From: Desulfurivibrionaceae bacterium
GTDB taxonomy: Bacteria > Desulfobacterota > Desulfobulbia > Desulfobulbales > UBA5123
Length of the DNA: 40,384 nt
Reading direction: 5' to 3'
Assembly (NCBI GenBank): GCA_030145325.1
Contig: JAQYVW010000024.1
Span: forward strand, 1-40,384
Every line of letters begins with the position of its first letter. Positions within the stretch are counted from its first letter, which is position 1. The notes beneath the pieces are model-generated. The model was given only the letters and a program-made list of their open reading frames with translations. It did not search any database and had not been told where the DNA came from. Of the stretch, positions 26,791-34,190 are shown in pieces. Position numbers and translations under genes: made by a program.

Positions 26791-27804
26791 ATGGCCACCA
26801 CCGACCTACCTCCCTTTATCCAACACCTGCTGCAACCGGAAGCCTATCCCCACCCAGCCCCTGAGGTGCAACTGGTGCAGACCCATATCTCCTATGTGCT
26901 GCTGGCCGGTGATTTTGTCTATAAGTTTAAGAAACCAGTTGATTTCGGTTTTTTAAACTTTACCACCCTGGACAAACGGCAACATTTTTCGCAACAGGAA
27001 CTGCTCCTGAACCAACGTTTATGCCCATCCATCTACCTTGAGCAGGTGACGATCAATGAGGAAAGCGGCAAACTAACCCTAAACGGTGGTGGCGAGCCCA
27101 TGGAATATGGGATCAAGATGAAACGGATGCCCGAAGAGATGATGATGGGCAACATTATCAAGCGAGGTGAATTAAGCACCGCCATGATCGATGCCATCGT
27201 CGCCAAACTTGGCCCCTTTTACCAGCAAGCCGACGGCGACCAGACCATCAAAGAATTCGGCCTCGCCAAGTCGGTGAGCGTTAACGTCTTGGAGAACTTT
27301 GAGCAAACAGAAGCCTTCATTGGCTGCGAGGCCTTGAGTCAAGAACAGTTTGATACCATCTCCACTTACGCCCGCGCATTCCTGGACCGCGAAGAACTAT
27401 TCAACCAACGCATTGCTGCCGACAAGATTCGCGACTGCCACGGCGATCTATATTCAGCCAATATTTGTCTGGCTGACCAGGTCTATATCTTTGACTGCAT
27501 CGAGTTCAACGAGCGATTTCGCTACTGCGACGTGGCCAGCGATGCCGCCTTCCTGGCCATGGATCTCGACTTCCACAATCTCAGTGAACGGTCGGAACAC
27601 TTTATCGACAAGTTAACCGCAGCCTCAGGCGACGAAACCATGCGCGGGATGCTCAATTTCTATAAATGTTATCGGGCCTATGTCCGCGGCAAGATCGGCC
27701 TCTTCACTGCCCACGATCCCCAGGTGGACGATGCGACCAAGAAATCCTGCCTTGTGCAGGCAAGCCGCTACTTTCAACTGGCTGCACAATACGCGCAGCA
27801 GTGA
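26791..27804 (+). CDS. aminoglycoside-phosphotransferase-like kinase (COG2187 type)
   Basis: A 337-residue protein has the APH/choline-kinase fold. YVLLAGDFVYKFKKPVDFGFL carries the ATP-binding Lys, the catalytic loop is DCHGDLYSANICL, and the metal motif follows as IFDCIEFNERFRYCDVASD. It matches the N-terminal half of the widespread two-domain proteins that join an APH-like kinase to a P-loop kinase. Here the second half is the next gene, which starts five bases after this stop. The natural substrate is unknown; antibiotic resistance should not be assumed. Confidence 0.85.
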   Translation: MATTDLPPFIQHLLQPEAYPHPAPEVQLVQTHISYVLLAGDFVYKFKKPVDFGFLNFTTLDKRQHFSQQELLLNQRLCPSIYLEQVTINEESGKLTLNGGGEPMEYGIKMKRMPEEMMMGNIIKRGELSTAMIDAIVAKLGPFYQQADGDQTIKEFGLAKSVSVNVLENFEQTEAFIGCEALSQEQFDTISTYARAFLDREELFNQRIAADKIRDCHGDLYSANICLADQVYIFDCIEFNERFRYCDVASDAAFLAMDLDFHNLSERSEHFIDKLTAASGDETMRGMLNFYKCYRAYVRGKIGLFTAHDPQVDDATKKSCLVQASRYFQLAAQYAQQ

Positions 27805-27809
27805 GTGCC

Positions 27810-28406
27810 ATGAAGCCTTTCCCCCCCCCACTTCTCTTTGTCTTTTTCGGCCTGATTGCCAGTGGCAAATCTACCCTGGGCCAGGCTTTTGCCGAGAAAA
27901 AGGAGATGCGCTATTATAATTCCGATGTCGTGCGCAAGGAACTAGCTGGGAAACTGGCTGCGGACGGACGACAAGCAGAGTTTGACCAAGGGATATACAC
28001 AAAGACGTTTACCGATAAAACCTATACAGAGTTGCTCAAACAGGCAGAAAAAGATCTTGGCAATGGCATCTCAGTCATCCTTGATGCCTCTTATCAAGAC
28101 CCCGATGAACGACTCAGAGTAAGAAAACTTGCCGAAAAGATGGCACTTCCGCTATACTTCGTTCTCTGTCTCTGTCCTGAAGATGAAATGAAGCGACGAA
28201 TGGAGATCAGAGCCCGCGACCCCAAAGCCGTTTCCGACGGTCGCTGGGAAATTTATCTCAAACAAAAAGAGCGCTACCGACCACCGGCTGAATTACCACC
28301 CGGTAGCCTAATCACCATTGACACCACAGAGTCGGTGGAAAATCTGCTCGGAACCCTGACCACACTACTTGCTGCGGCAAACAGACCTCAACCGACCAAA
28401 GGATAA
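27810..28406 (+). CDS. P-loop kinase partner (COG0645 type)
   Basis: A 198-residue AAA/zeta-toxin-like kinase has Walker A FFGLIASGKSTLGQAFAEKKE and YYNSDVVRKEL, then VILDASYQDPDERLRVRKLAE as in nucleotide kinases. It is the C-terminal partner normally fused to the APH-like domain. Its frame differs from that of the preceding gene. ATG 27810 gives a clean start with the beta strand and P-loop close to the N-terminus. The two are most likely a natural split that works as a pair, but a recent frameshift near the C-run at 27820-27829 is possible. No strong ribosome site is visible. Confidence 0.85.
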   Translation: MKPFPPPLLFVFFGLIASGKSTLGQAFAEKKEMRYYNSDVVRKELAGKLAADGRQAEFDQGIYTKTFTDKTYTELLKQAEKDLGNGISVILDASYQDPDERLRVRKLAEKMALPLYFVLCLCPEDEMKRRMEIRARDPKAVSDGRWEIYLKQKERYRPPAELPPGSLITIDTTESVENLLGTLTTLLAAANRPQPTKG

Positions 28407-28410
28407 CGCC

Positions 28411-28839
28411 ATGTACACTCGCATTTACGTCTTAAAATTCCCCAAGGACGTCACCGACCAACCAATTATCTGCAATCTGGTTAAACAGTTTGATGTCGAT
28501 TTCAATATCCTCAAAGCAGACATCCTCCTGCAACAGGAAGGTATTCTGGTTTTACAGTTGAAAGGCCACAAAGAAAACGTCAATAATGGCCTTGCCTATC
28601 TTAAGGATCAAGGCGTGGTAGTGGAAAACCTTGCCACCAGCATGCACCGCGACGACGACAAGTGTTACCAGTGTGGGGCTTGCACCGGTGTCTGCCCAAC
28701 CGGTGCTCTGTCTGTAACGCGTCCAGAGATGGCAATTCCCTTCGATCCAGAAAAGTGTACCGCCTGCGGTCTCTGTGTACCGGTCTGCCCAGTTCGAGCC
28801 ATGCAAGTATCTCTTGATCCAATGAATCTGGCTGCTTAA
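28411..28839 (+). CDS. NIL-domain 2[4Fe-4S] ferredoxin-like protein
   Basis: A 142-residue protein has an N-terminal NIL domain (ACT-like, residues about 1-75: YTRIYVLKFPKDVTDQPIICNL to LAYLKDQGVVVENL). Two [4Fe-4S] motifs follow: CYQCGACTGVCPTGAL and CTACGLCVPVCPVRAM. Such proteins occur in anaerobes, often linked to sulfur-amino-acid or methionine metabolism, but the exact partner is not known. AAAGGA stands ahead of ATG 28411. It follows the kinase gene with four bases between. Confidence 0.9.
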   Translation: MYTRIYVLKFPKDVTDQPIICNLVKQFDVDFNILKADILLQQEGILVLQLKGHKENVNNGLAYLKDQGVVVENLATSMHRDDDKCYQCGACTGVCPTGALSVTRPEMAIPFDPEKCTACGLCVPVCPVRAMQVSLDPMNLAA

Positions 28840-28898
28840 GCATCTCCTTCTGTCTCTGACTCATAACATCTATCACCCTTGCTGGAGGGTCATCTGTC

Positions 28899-30521
28899 TT
28901 GACAAAATCTTGGTCAATTTTTTTTTGTCGACACCAGCGTCTTCTTTTTATAGCCACCCTCTGCTTGCTAGGAACACTCGCCTACGCAAACACTATCCAC
29001 GTGCCCTTTCTTTTTGATGACTACCAAAACATTGTCACCAACCAGCACATTCGTCTCACCGACCTGACCGTGGAAAGGCTGGGGGATGCCGGCTTTGCCT
29101 CTCCCCATCCCCATCGCTGGGTTGCCTATATCTCTTTCGCCTTAAATTATTTCGTCCACCAATATAACCCCGCTGGCTACCACATAGTCAATATTACCAT
29201 TCATATCAGCACCGCAATTCTCATCTTTTTTCTCTTCCAAATCACTTTACAGCGCCCCCCCCTTGCTGAGCGCTACGCCCCCCCGCAAACAATCTCCTTT
29301 TTTGCCGCTCTTCTCTGGCTTGTTCACCCTCTCCAAACCGGGGCCGTAACCTATACCGTGCAGAGAATGACATCTTTGGCCACCATGTTCTATATCCTCG
29401 CCTTGCTTCTTTACGTCCATGGGCGACTGACCACTAAAACAAAAAAACGACTCATCTTCTGGCTGGCCTCCATCCTGGCTGGAATCCTGGCCATGGGCAG
29501 CAAAGAGATTGCCGCCACTCTGCCGCTCTTTGTTTTACTCTATGAGTATTTTTTCTTTCAGGACCTAGATTGCCGGAAACGCAAAGGCTTTGTTCCGTTG
29601 GTGGTGGGCGCCCTCTTGCTTTTTTGCCTGATGGCTTTCGCCTTTCTCGGCCCAAATGCCTTGGAGGCAATCCAAGGCACCTATGCCCATCGCGACTTTA
29701 CCCTTGGCCAACGCGTCCTTACCCAATCAAGGGTTTTAATTCTTTACCTGTCACTACTCTTGTACCCACACCCATCAAGGCTCAATCTTGATCACGATAT
29801 GGTGCTCTCCCTTTCTCTTTTTGACCCTCTTTCCACCCTATTCTCCATCCTCACCCTTATCTCGATAATAATCTTTGCTTTTTTCGTTGCCAAAAAACAT
29901 CGTTTGGCGGCATTCGCCATTTTCTGGTTCTTGGGCAATCTCATCATCGAATCATCGATCATCGGCCTGGAAATGATCTTTGAACACCGCCTCTATCTAT
30001 CCTCAATATTCCTTTGCCTCTTGGTGGTCACCATCATCAATAAGCTCCGCTCACCATGGCTCAAATTTGGGATTTTGCTATCAATTTGCTTTACCTTTGC
30101 CGGTTGGACCCATACCCGCAATACAGTTTGGCACAGTGACCTTACCCTGTGGTCTGATGTGATAAAGAAATCTCCCCTCAAGGCGCGTGGTTATAATGGC
30201 GTCGGGATGCATTTCTTCCAAAACAAACAGCCCCAACAAGCTATCCCCTTCTTTCAGAAGTCTCTTCTCATCAATAATCTTCAGGCTAAACCTCACAACA
30301 ATCTCGGCCTCTGTTTTCTCGGCGTAAACAAGGTCGACCAGGCCATTAGCGAATTCACTAAAGCCATCGCCATTAAACCAAACAACGGCATGTACCATGT
30401 GAATCTGGGAATCGCTTATTGGCAAAAAGGAATTAGAAACTTGGCTAGCAAAGAATTCAGGCTGGGTAAAAAATTAAATCAACAACAGAAAAAACCACCT
30501 CGGACAAAAACAAGTCCATGA
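28899..30521 (+). CDS. TMTC-like membrane protein with C-terminal TPR repeats
   Basis: A 540-residue multi-pass protein begins at TTG 28899, nine bases after GGAGGG. It has about ten membrane helices. The first exoplasmic loop (FLFDDYQNIVTNQHI) holds paired acidic residues, as in the DD/ED motif of GT-C glycosyltransferases. The last about 110 residues form three TPR units (GYNGVGMHFFQNKQPQQAIPFF, PHNNLGLCFLGVNKVDQAISEF, YHVNLGIAYWQKGIRNLASKEF). This is the architecture of TMTC proteins, which glycosylate exported proteins in animals; bacterial members are largely uncharacterised. It ends head-to-head with the HD gene. Confidence 0.82.
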   Translation: MTKSWSIFFCRHQRLLFIATLCLLGTLAYANTIHVPFLFDDYQNIVTNQHIRLTDLTVERLGDAGFASPHPHRWVAYISFALNYFVHQYNPAGYHIVNITIHISTAILIFFLFQITLQRPPLAERYAPPQTISFFAALLWLVHPLQTGAVTYTVQRMTSLATMFYILALLLYVHGRLTTKTKKRLIFWLASILAGILAMGSKEIAATLPLFVLLYEYFFFQDLDCRKRKGFVPLVVGALLLFCLMAFAFLGPNALEAIQGTYAHRDFTLGQRVLTQSRVLILYLSLLLYPHPSRLNLDHDMVLSLSLFDPLSTLFSILTLISIIIFAFFVAKKHRLAAFAIFWFLGNLIIESSIIGLEMIFEHRLYLSSIFLCLLVVTIINKLRSPWLKFGILLSICFTFAGWTHTRNTVWHSDLTLWSDVIKKSPLKARGYNGVGMHFFQNKQPQQAIPFFQKSLLINNLQAKPHNNLGLCFLGVNKVDQAISEFTKAIAIKPNNGMYHVNLGIAYWQKGIRNLASKEFRLGKKLNQQQKKPPRTKTSP

Positions 30522-30614
30522 GGATTACAACAAAAGAATTGAGGGAAAACCTTAACAGCGGCACGGGTTAATTACCCCTCACCGTCGCCATCTTCATTTT
30601 TCTTCAGCACTTCA

Positions 30615-31547
30615 TCAACGCCCCCCTCCCCGGTTCAGGTGTTGCAATAAACAGGCATAACTACTACCACATTTACCCAAAAGTTTTTGCAAGTAAACCA
30701 GATTGCTATTTATCTCCTCGGCATAAAGATCCCGCTCTATCCCCCACCGGACCTTAAAATGGGACCTCAACACCCGTTGCACGTTGCCCAGTTCCCCCTG
30801 CAATCTTGGCTGCGCCAATGAACAGTAAAAATCCATGGTTTTGGAGAACAAATCTAACTCAGAGTCGTACCCCTTCACCCCCGCCTCAACGAACTCGCGG
30901 TAAAGGAGAGGCAGCTTTTCCAGATAAGCCCGGTCTGCCATCTGGGCCAACAAATCTGCGGCCCCCATCACCTTTCCCAGCAAGGCTGTTGTTTGGTCAC
31001 AAAAGGGTATTTCCACCAGAGGTTGGTTCAGGGCCGTGGCCATAATAATGGTGCCGCAATTCGCCACTTCCTCACCGCTGAAGCCATGCTCCTGCATATA
31101 TTCAGCCGCCAAGGCAATGCTACGCCGCTCGTGACCCACCATATGCCGGGCCCCTGACCCTTCTTGTTCTGCATCCTTTTGAAGAAGGCCGGCATCATGA
31201 AACATGGCCGCCAGTAAGCCCACCAGCAACTGCGACCCGGAAAAACGAACCCCGTCGTCAAGATACAACCCATGAAGCAAGCGCGCCATGGCCAGCACCA
31301 CTCCGTTGGTATGCTCCAGGTTATGATATGAAGTATTGCTAGCCAGGAATCCTGGATATTCACCGCCAAAAAGTCTAACCAGATCAGCCATGGCCTGTTC
31401 AAAGCGCCACTGATCAAAATCAACCCCAAACATGTTGCCAATCCGCCCAACCTCCTCTTTTATCGCGGCAGGATCATGGCAGCAGACCAGATCATGTAGC
31501 TTGATCTCCTCTCCACTTCTGGGTATTTTTGGGTCCGCCCCAGTCAC
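30615..31547 (-). CDS. HD-domain phosphohydrolase-like protein
   Basis: A 310-residue protein starts at GTG 31547 in GTGA, overlapping the stop of the corrinoid-activator gene, so the two are translationally coupled. HD-type metal ligands are YHNLEHT, MFHDAG and a later HERRSIALAAEYM, arranged as in cyclic-nucleotide phosphodiesterase-like HD proteins (SYHNLEHTNGV). The C-terminal third is helical with no motif I know. Substrate and role are unknown. The coupling suggests it serves the neighbouring activator or its corrinoid partner (inference). Confidence 0.82.
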   Translation of the reverse strand: MTGADPKIPRSGEEIKLHDLVCCHDPAAIKEEVGRIGNMFGVDFDQWRFEQAMADLVRLFGGEYPGFLASNTSYHNLEHTNGVVLAMARLLHGLYLDDGVRFSGSQLLVGLLAAMFHDAGLLQKDAEQEGSGARHMVGHERRSIALAAEYMQEHGFSGEEVANCGTIIMATALNQPLVEIPFCDQTTALLGKVMGAADLLAQMADRAYLEKLPLLYREFVEAGVKGYDSELDLFSKTMDFYCSLAQPRLQGELGNVQRVLRSHFKVRWGIERDLYAEEINSNLVYLQKLLGKCGSSYACLLQHLNRGGGR

Positions 31548-33481
31548 TTGCCACCCTCATGCTTGTACCTAGCGCAATGTTGCGGAAACAAGGACATATC
31601 GGTATGGGGGAGAAAAAGTGAGGCCACATACTGATCTTTAAAACTTGCCACCTCAGAAAGTTCAAAACTGGTCATCCGATGCACCACCTCAACCACATCG
31701 CGACGAATATGATTGCTCATCTCACTCATCCGTGCCCCCATCAACGAACCATTGCCTACATAGATGATTTTTTCAGGGGGCACCTCTGGCAGAAGCCCAA
31801 CGGTTATCGCGGCATCAAGATCGATATAGCTGCCAAAGCCACCGGCAAGAATAATTTGCTCAATATCACTTATCTGTAACCCCACTTCCTCAACCAGGGT
31901 TTTCACCCCGGCAAAGATAGCGCCCTTGGCACGGATGAAATTTTCGATATCCACCTCATTGAGAACGATCTCCTCTTGACCACCGGTATCATGCCGCCAG
32001 GCCAGAACATACTCGTAGCCACTGCGCCCCAAGCGAATCCGTTGGGTGCTCAGATCACGCTTAAACTTACCACGATGATCAAGCAAACCATGCTCAAAAA
32101 GAGCGGCAATGGCAATCAACAACCCAGAACCGCAAATACCGATGGCCGGTTGATTGCCGATGGTGAGCAGCATTGGTTCCTTGGTGAGGGGATCCAGGTC
32201 GAAATCCTCAATGGCTCCTGCCGCAGCTCTCATCCCGTGAGTAATGCCTCCACCCTCGAAAGCTGGGCCGGCCGAACAGGCCGCACAAACCAACCATTCA
32301 CGACTACCGATGACGATCTCGGCATTGGTGCCAATATCTATATAGAGAGTAAGCTTGTCGGTGCGATACATCCCCGATCCCATCACCCCGGCAACAATAT
32401 CCCCCCCCACATAACTGGAAATGGAAGGGTAAACCATGGCCACCGCATGGCTGGGTAGAGTCAAGCCGAGATCCGTGGCCCGAATGGGAGGCAAGAAGGT
32501 TGACACCGGCACATAGGGAGCACGGCGAATGTTGTCCGGTTCAAGGCCGAGAAACAGATGGTTCATGGCCGTATTGCCAGCGACGGTGATGGAGGTAATC
32601 TCGTCGGCACCAATGGCAGATTTTTTGAGCAAGTCAACGATGATATCATTAATGGTTGTGGCCACCTCCTTCTGGAGGGTAGCAAGTCCGCTTTCCTTTT
32701 CGGCATAAATCATCCGCGAGATAACATCCTCGCCATAACTTAGCTGCCCGTTATATTCGCCACCCTCGGCCAGCACCTTACCGCTGTTCAGGTCCACCAG
32801 CTGCCCATAGACCGTGGTAGTACCGATATCAAAGGCAATCCCAAAGTTGCGATGCAGCCAATTGCCAGGCTGGATGTTAAGCAGGTACTTCTTGCCCTCC
32901 TTGTTGACCGGCTGAGCAATGGTTACCGTCACCCGAAAATCATCCTCCCGCAACGCTTGCCGAAGCTTACGGAGCATCGCTAAAGAGATCGTTACCCCCC
33001 ACACGTCATACTGACCATGCAAACCATTCACAATCCGGGCAGCATCAGCCATATTATCGGCGGCCGTGGCCCGAGGAAGCTCGAGAAAAAATTTCTCAAC
33101 CGGCGGCAGAAAAACCCCTTCCGATTTGAGCTCATCAATTAAAAAGCAATGCTGCCCGGCCCGATGATGCACTGGCACATCAACCCCCAACGAACCTTGT
33201 TTGAGATCACCACTCATGGGCAGCTCTACGGTCAACGCTTTATGAATCAAAGCGGTACAAGCCTGTCGCTTACCCTCTGCCCACTCGGCATCGGTAAGGT
33301 GTTTGCCACCTCCACCCTCAACCTCGCCACTGACCACGGTCACCTTACATTTGCCACATACCCCAGCCCCACCACAGGAAGCATTGATATGAACGCCTGC
33401 CCGCCGCGCCGCCTTAAGCAGTGTTTCGCCATCCTCCGCCTCAATGATTCGATTTCCAGGCTGAAAAGTAATCTCCGGCAT
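31544..33481 (-). CDS. RACo-like ASKHA ATPase, corrinoid protein reductive activator
   Basis: The 645-residue protein has an N-terminal [2Fe-2S] ferredoxin domain (C36, C42, C45, C75 in SCGGAGVCGKCK and RQACTA), a middle linker, and a C-terminal ASKHA ATPase (DUF4445) domain with AFDIGTTTVYGQL, YIDIGTNAEIV and ILAGGFGSYIDLDAA. This is the build of RACo and RamA-like activators. They use ATP to push an electron onto the Co(II) of corrinoid proteins, returning them to the active Co(I) state. AGGAGAG precedes the ATG. No CoFeSP or methyltransferase gene is in the window, so the client is unknown. Confidence 0.9.
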   Translation of the reverse strand: MPEITFQPGNRIIEAEDGETLLKAARRAGVHINASCGGAGVCGKCKVTVVSGEVEGGGGKHLTDAEWAEGKRQACTALIHKALTVELPMSGDLKQGSLGVDVPVHHRAGQHCFLIDELKSEGVFLPPVEKFFLELPRATAADNMADAARIVNGLHGQYDVWGVTISLAMLRKLRQALREDDFRVTVTIAQPVNKEGKKYLLNIQPGNWLHRNFGIAFDIGTTTVYGQLVDLNSGKVLAEGGEYNGQLSYGEDVISRMIYAEKESGLATLQKEVATTINDIIVDLLKKSAIGADEITSITVAGNTAMNHLFLGLEPDNIRRAPYVPVSTFLPPIRATDLGLTLPSHAVAMVYPSISSYVGGDIVAGVMGSGMYRTDKLTLYIDIGTNAEIVIGSREWLVCAACSAGPAFEGGGITHGMRAAAGAIEDFDLDPLTKEPMLLTIGNQPAIGICGSGLLIAIAALFEHGLLDHRGKFKRDLSTQRIRLGRSGYEYVLAWRHDTGGQEEIVLNEVDIENFIRAKGAIFAGVKTLVEEVGLQISDIEQIILAGGFGSYIDLDAAITVGLLPEVPPEKIIYVGNGSLMGARMSEMSNHIRRDVVEVVHRMTSFELSEVASFKDQYVASLFLPHTDMSLFPQHCARYKHEGGK

Positions 33482-33683
33482 TATCTCTCCTCTCCGTTAG
33501 CAAGTGGCATCTATAAAAACAATTATTCCGCATGTTATCGATATGTTGGCTATAATGCAACGATGAACAACTCCCCCCTATCCATCCCTTGATATTGCCA
33601 ACCTCTATTATTTAGTTTAAAACGTTCCACAATAATCAAATATTCTTATCTGCTAGCAAGTGTCTGTCCATAAATGAGGATTT

Positions 33684-33697
33684 TTGATCGAGATCAA
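33684..33697. promoter_or_regulatory. perfect FNR-type palindrome in the outer element
   Basis: TTGATCGAGATCAA matches the FNR consensus TTGAT-N4-ATCAA without a mismatch. It lies 24 bases inside the left end of the outer element and about 200 bases upstream of the minus-strand corrinoid activator gene. It may be a real CRP/FNR-family operator carried by a mobile element, or just part of the element's own structure. Confidence 0.45.
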
Positions 33698-33743
33698 GGC
33701 ATGCGAAAAAAATAAGCGCAGGCATATGTTCGATATTCCGAGC

Positions 33744-34098
33744 ATTATTTTTTCTGATTACCACCGAGTTTCAGCCAAGGTTTTTTAGCCTTTGCAGTTA
33801 AAGATTTTCCCATTGACATGCCGCCGAGTACCGGAAAAGTTGCCGAAAAGGAGCAAAAACTGTTTGAGTCCGCCCATAGGCGGGCGAGTTTTTTTGATCC
33901 CGGCAACTTTGAGGAACGCAGGGTATACGCCGCAGGCGGACAGCAGTGTGGCTTGACCACATGGCGAGTGACACAGGGTGCCGTTTCTTTCGCCGCTTCG
34001 CTGCTGATTCGTTTTCTTTGGGCAAGCAAAGAAAATGAACATTAAATGAGATTATTCCTAAAGTTGGCTGAAACTCGCTAGTAATCAGATTATTTTTT
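33744..34098. mobile_element. inner 335-bp element with 10-bp target duplication
   Basis: The inner element spans 33754-34088. Its 25-bp ends, starting CTGATTAC (33754-33778) and ending GTAATCAG (34064-34088), are inverted repeats with two mismatches. They are flanked by perfect 10-bp direct repeats ATTATTTTTT at 33744-33753 and 34089-34098. Inside are a long stem (AAAGTTGCCG 33836-33845 with CGGCAACTTT 33901-33910) that encloses a GC hairpin plus T-run, and a TTTTCTTTG/CAAAGAAAA hairpin (34012-34020 with 34027-34035). The weak frames inside on both strands have no known domain. From memory the sequence resembles a repeat common in proteobacterial intergenic regions. Confidence 0.8.
33870..33895 (+). 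terminator. hairpin with T-run inside the inner element
   Basis: CCGCC (33870-33874) pairs with GGCGG (33879-33883) around CATA. A wobble and one more pair extend it, followed by GCGAG and seven T (33889-33895). It would stop plus-strand transcription that enters the element and so block read-through into the M20 peptidase gene. Confidence 0.5.
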
Positions 34099-34190
34099 GA
34101 ACATAACGCGGAGATCGGGCAGGTAGCGAACCTGTGAGACTCCGAAAAGACCATTTATGGACAGACACTAGCAAACAAGAGGTTTTCACC

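Larger units (their letters stand above)
33654..34174. mobile_element. outer MITE-like element, split by an inner element
   Basis: The outer element spans 33660-34168. Its ends are perfect 17-bp inverted repeats, GTGTCTGTCCATAAATG at 33660-33676 and its complement at 34152-34168. It is flanked by a 6-bp target duplication TAGCAA at 33654-33659 and 34169-34174. Taking out the inner element and one copy of its 10-bp duplication leaves 164 bp with an inner stem (TATGTTC 33725-33731 with GAACATA 34099-34105) and a CAGGT/ACCTG hairpin (34120-34134). No transposase is encoded, so it is non-autonomous. The end of the outer element and its TSD lie two bases before the ribosome site of the M20 peptidase gene. 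Confidence 0.85.

Noticed and set aside
26791-27804. Aminoglycoside resistance gene
   Set aside because: The fold is APH-like, but the pairing with a P-loop kinase marks a widespread non-resistance family.
33745-34154. Overlapping frames of 75-118 codons on both strands inside the nested element
   Set aside because: They overlap each other in several phases, cross the inner element's ends in one case, and show no domain; strong RNA stems explain the sequence better.
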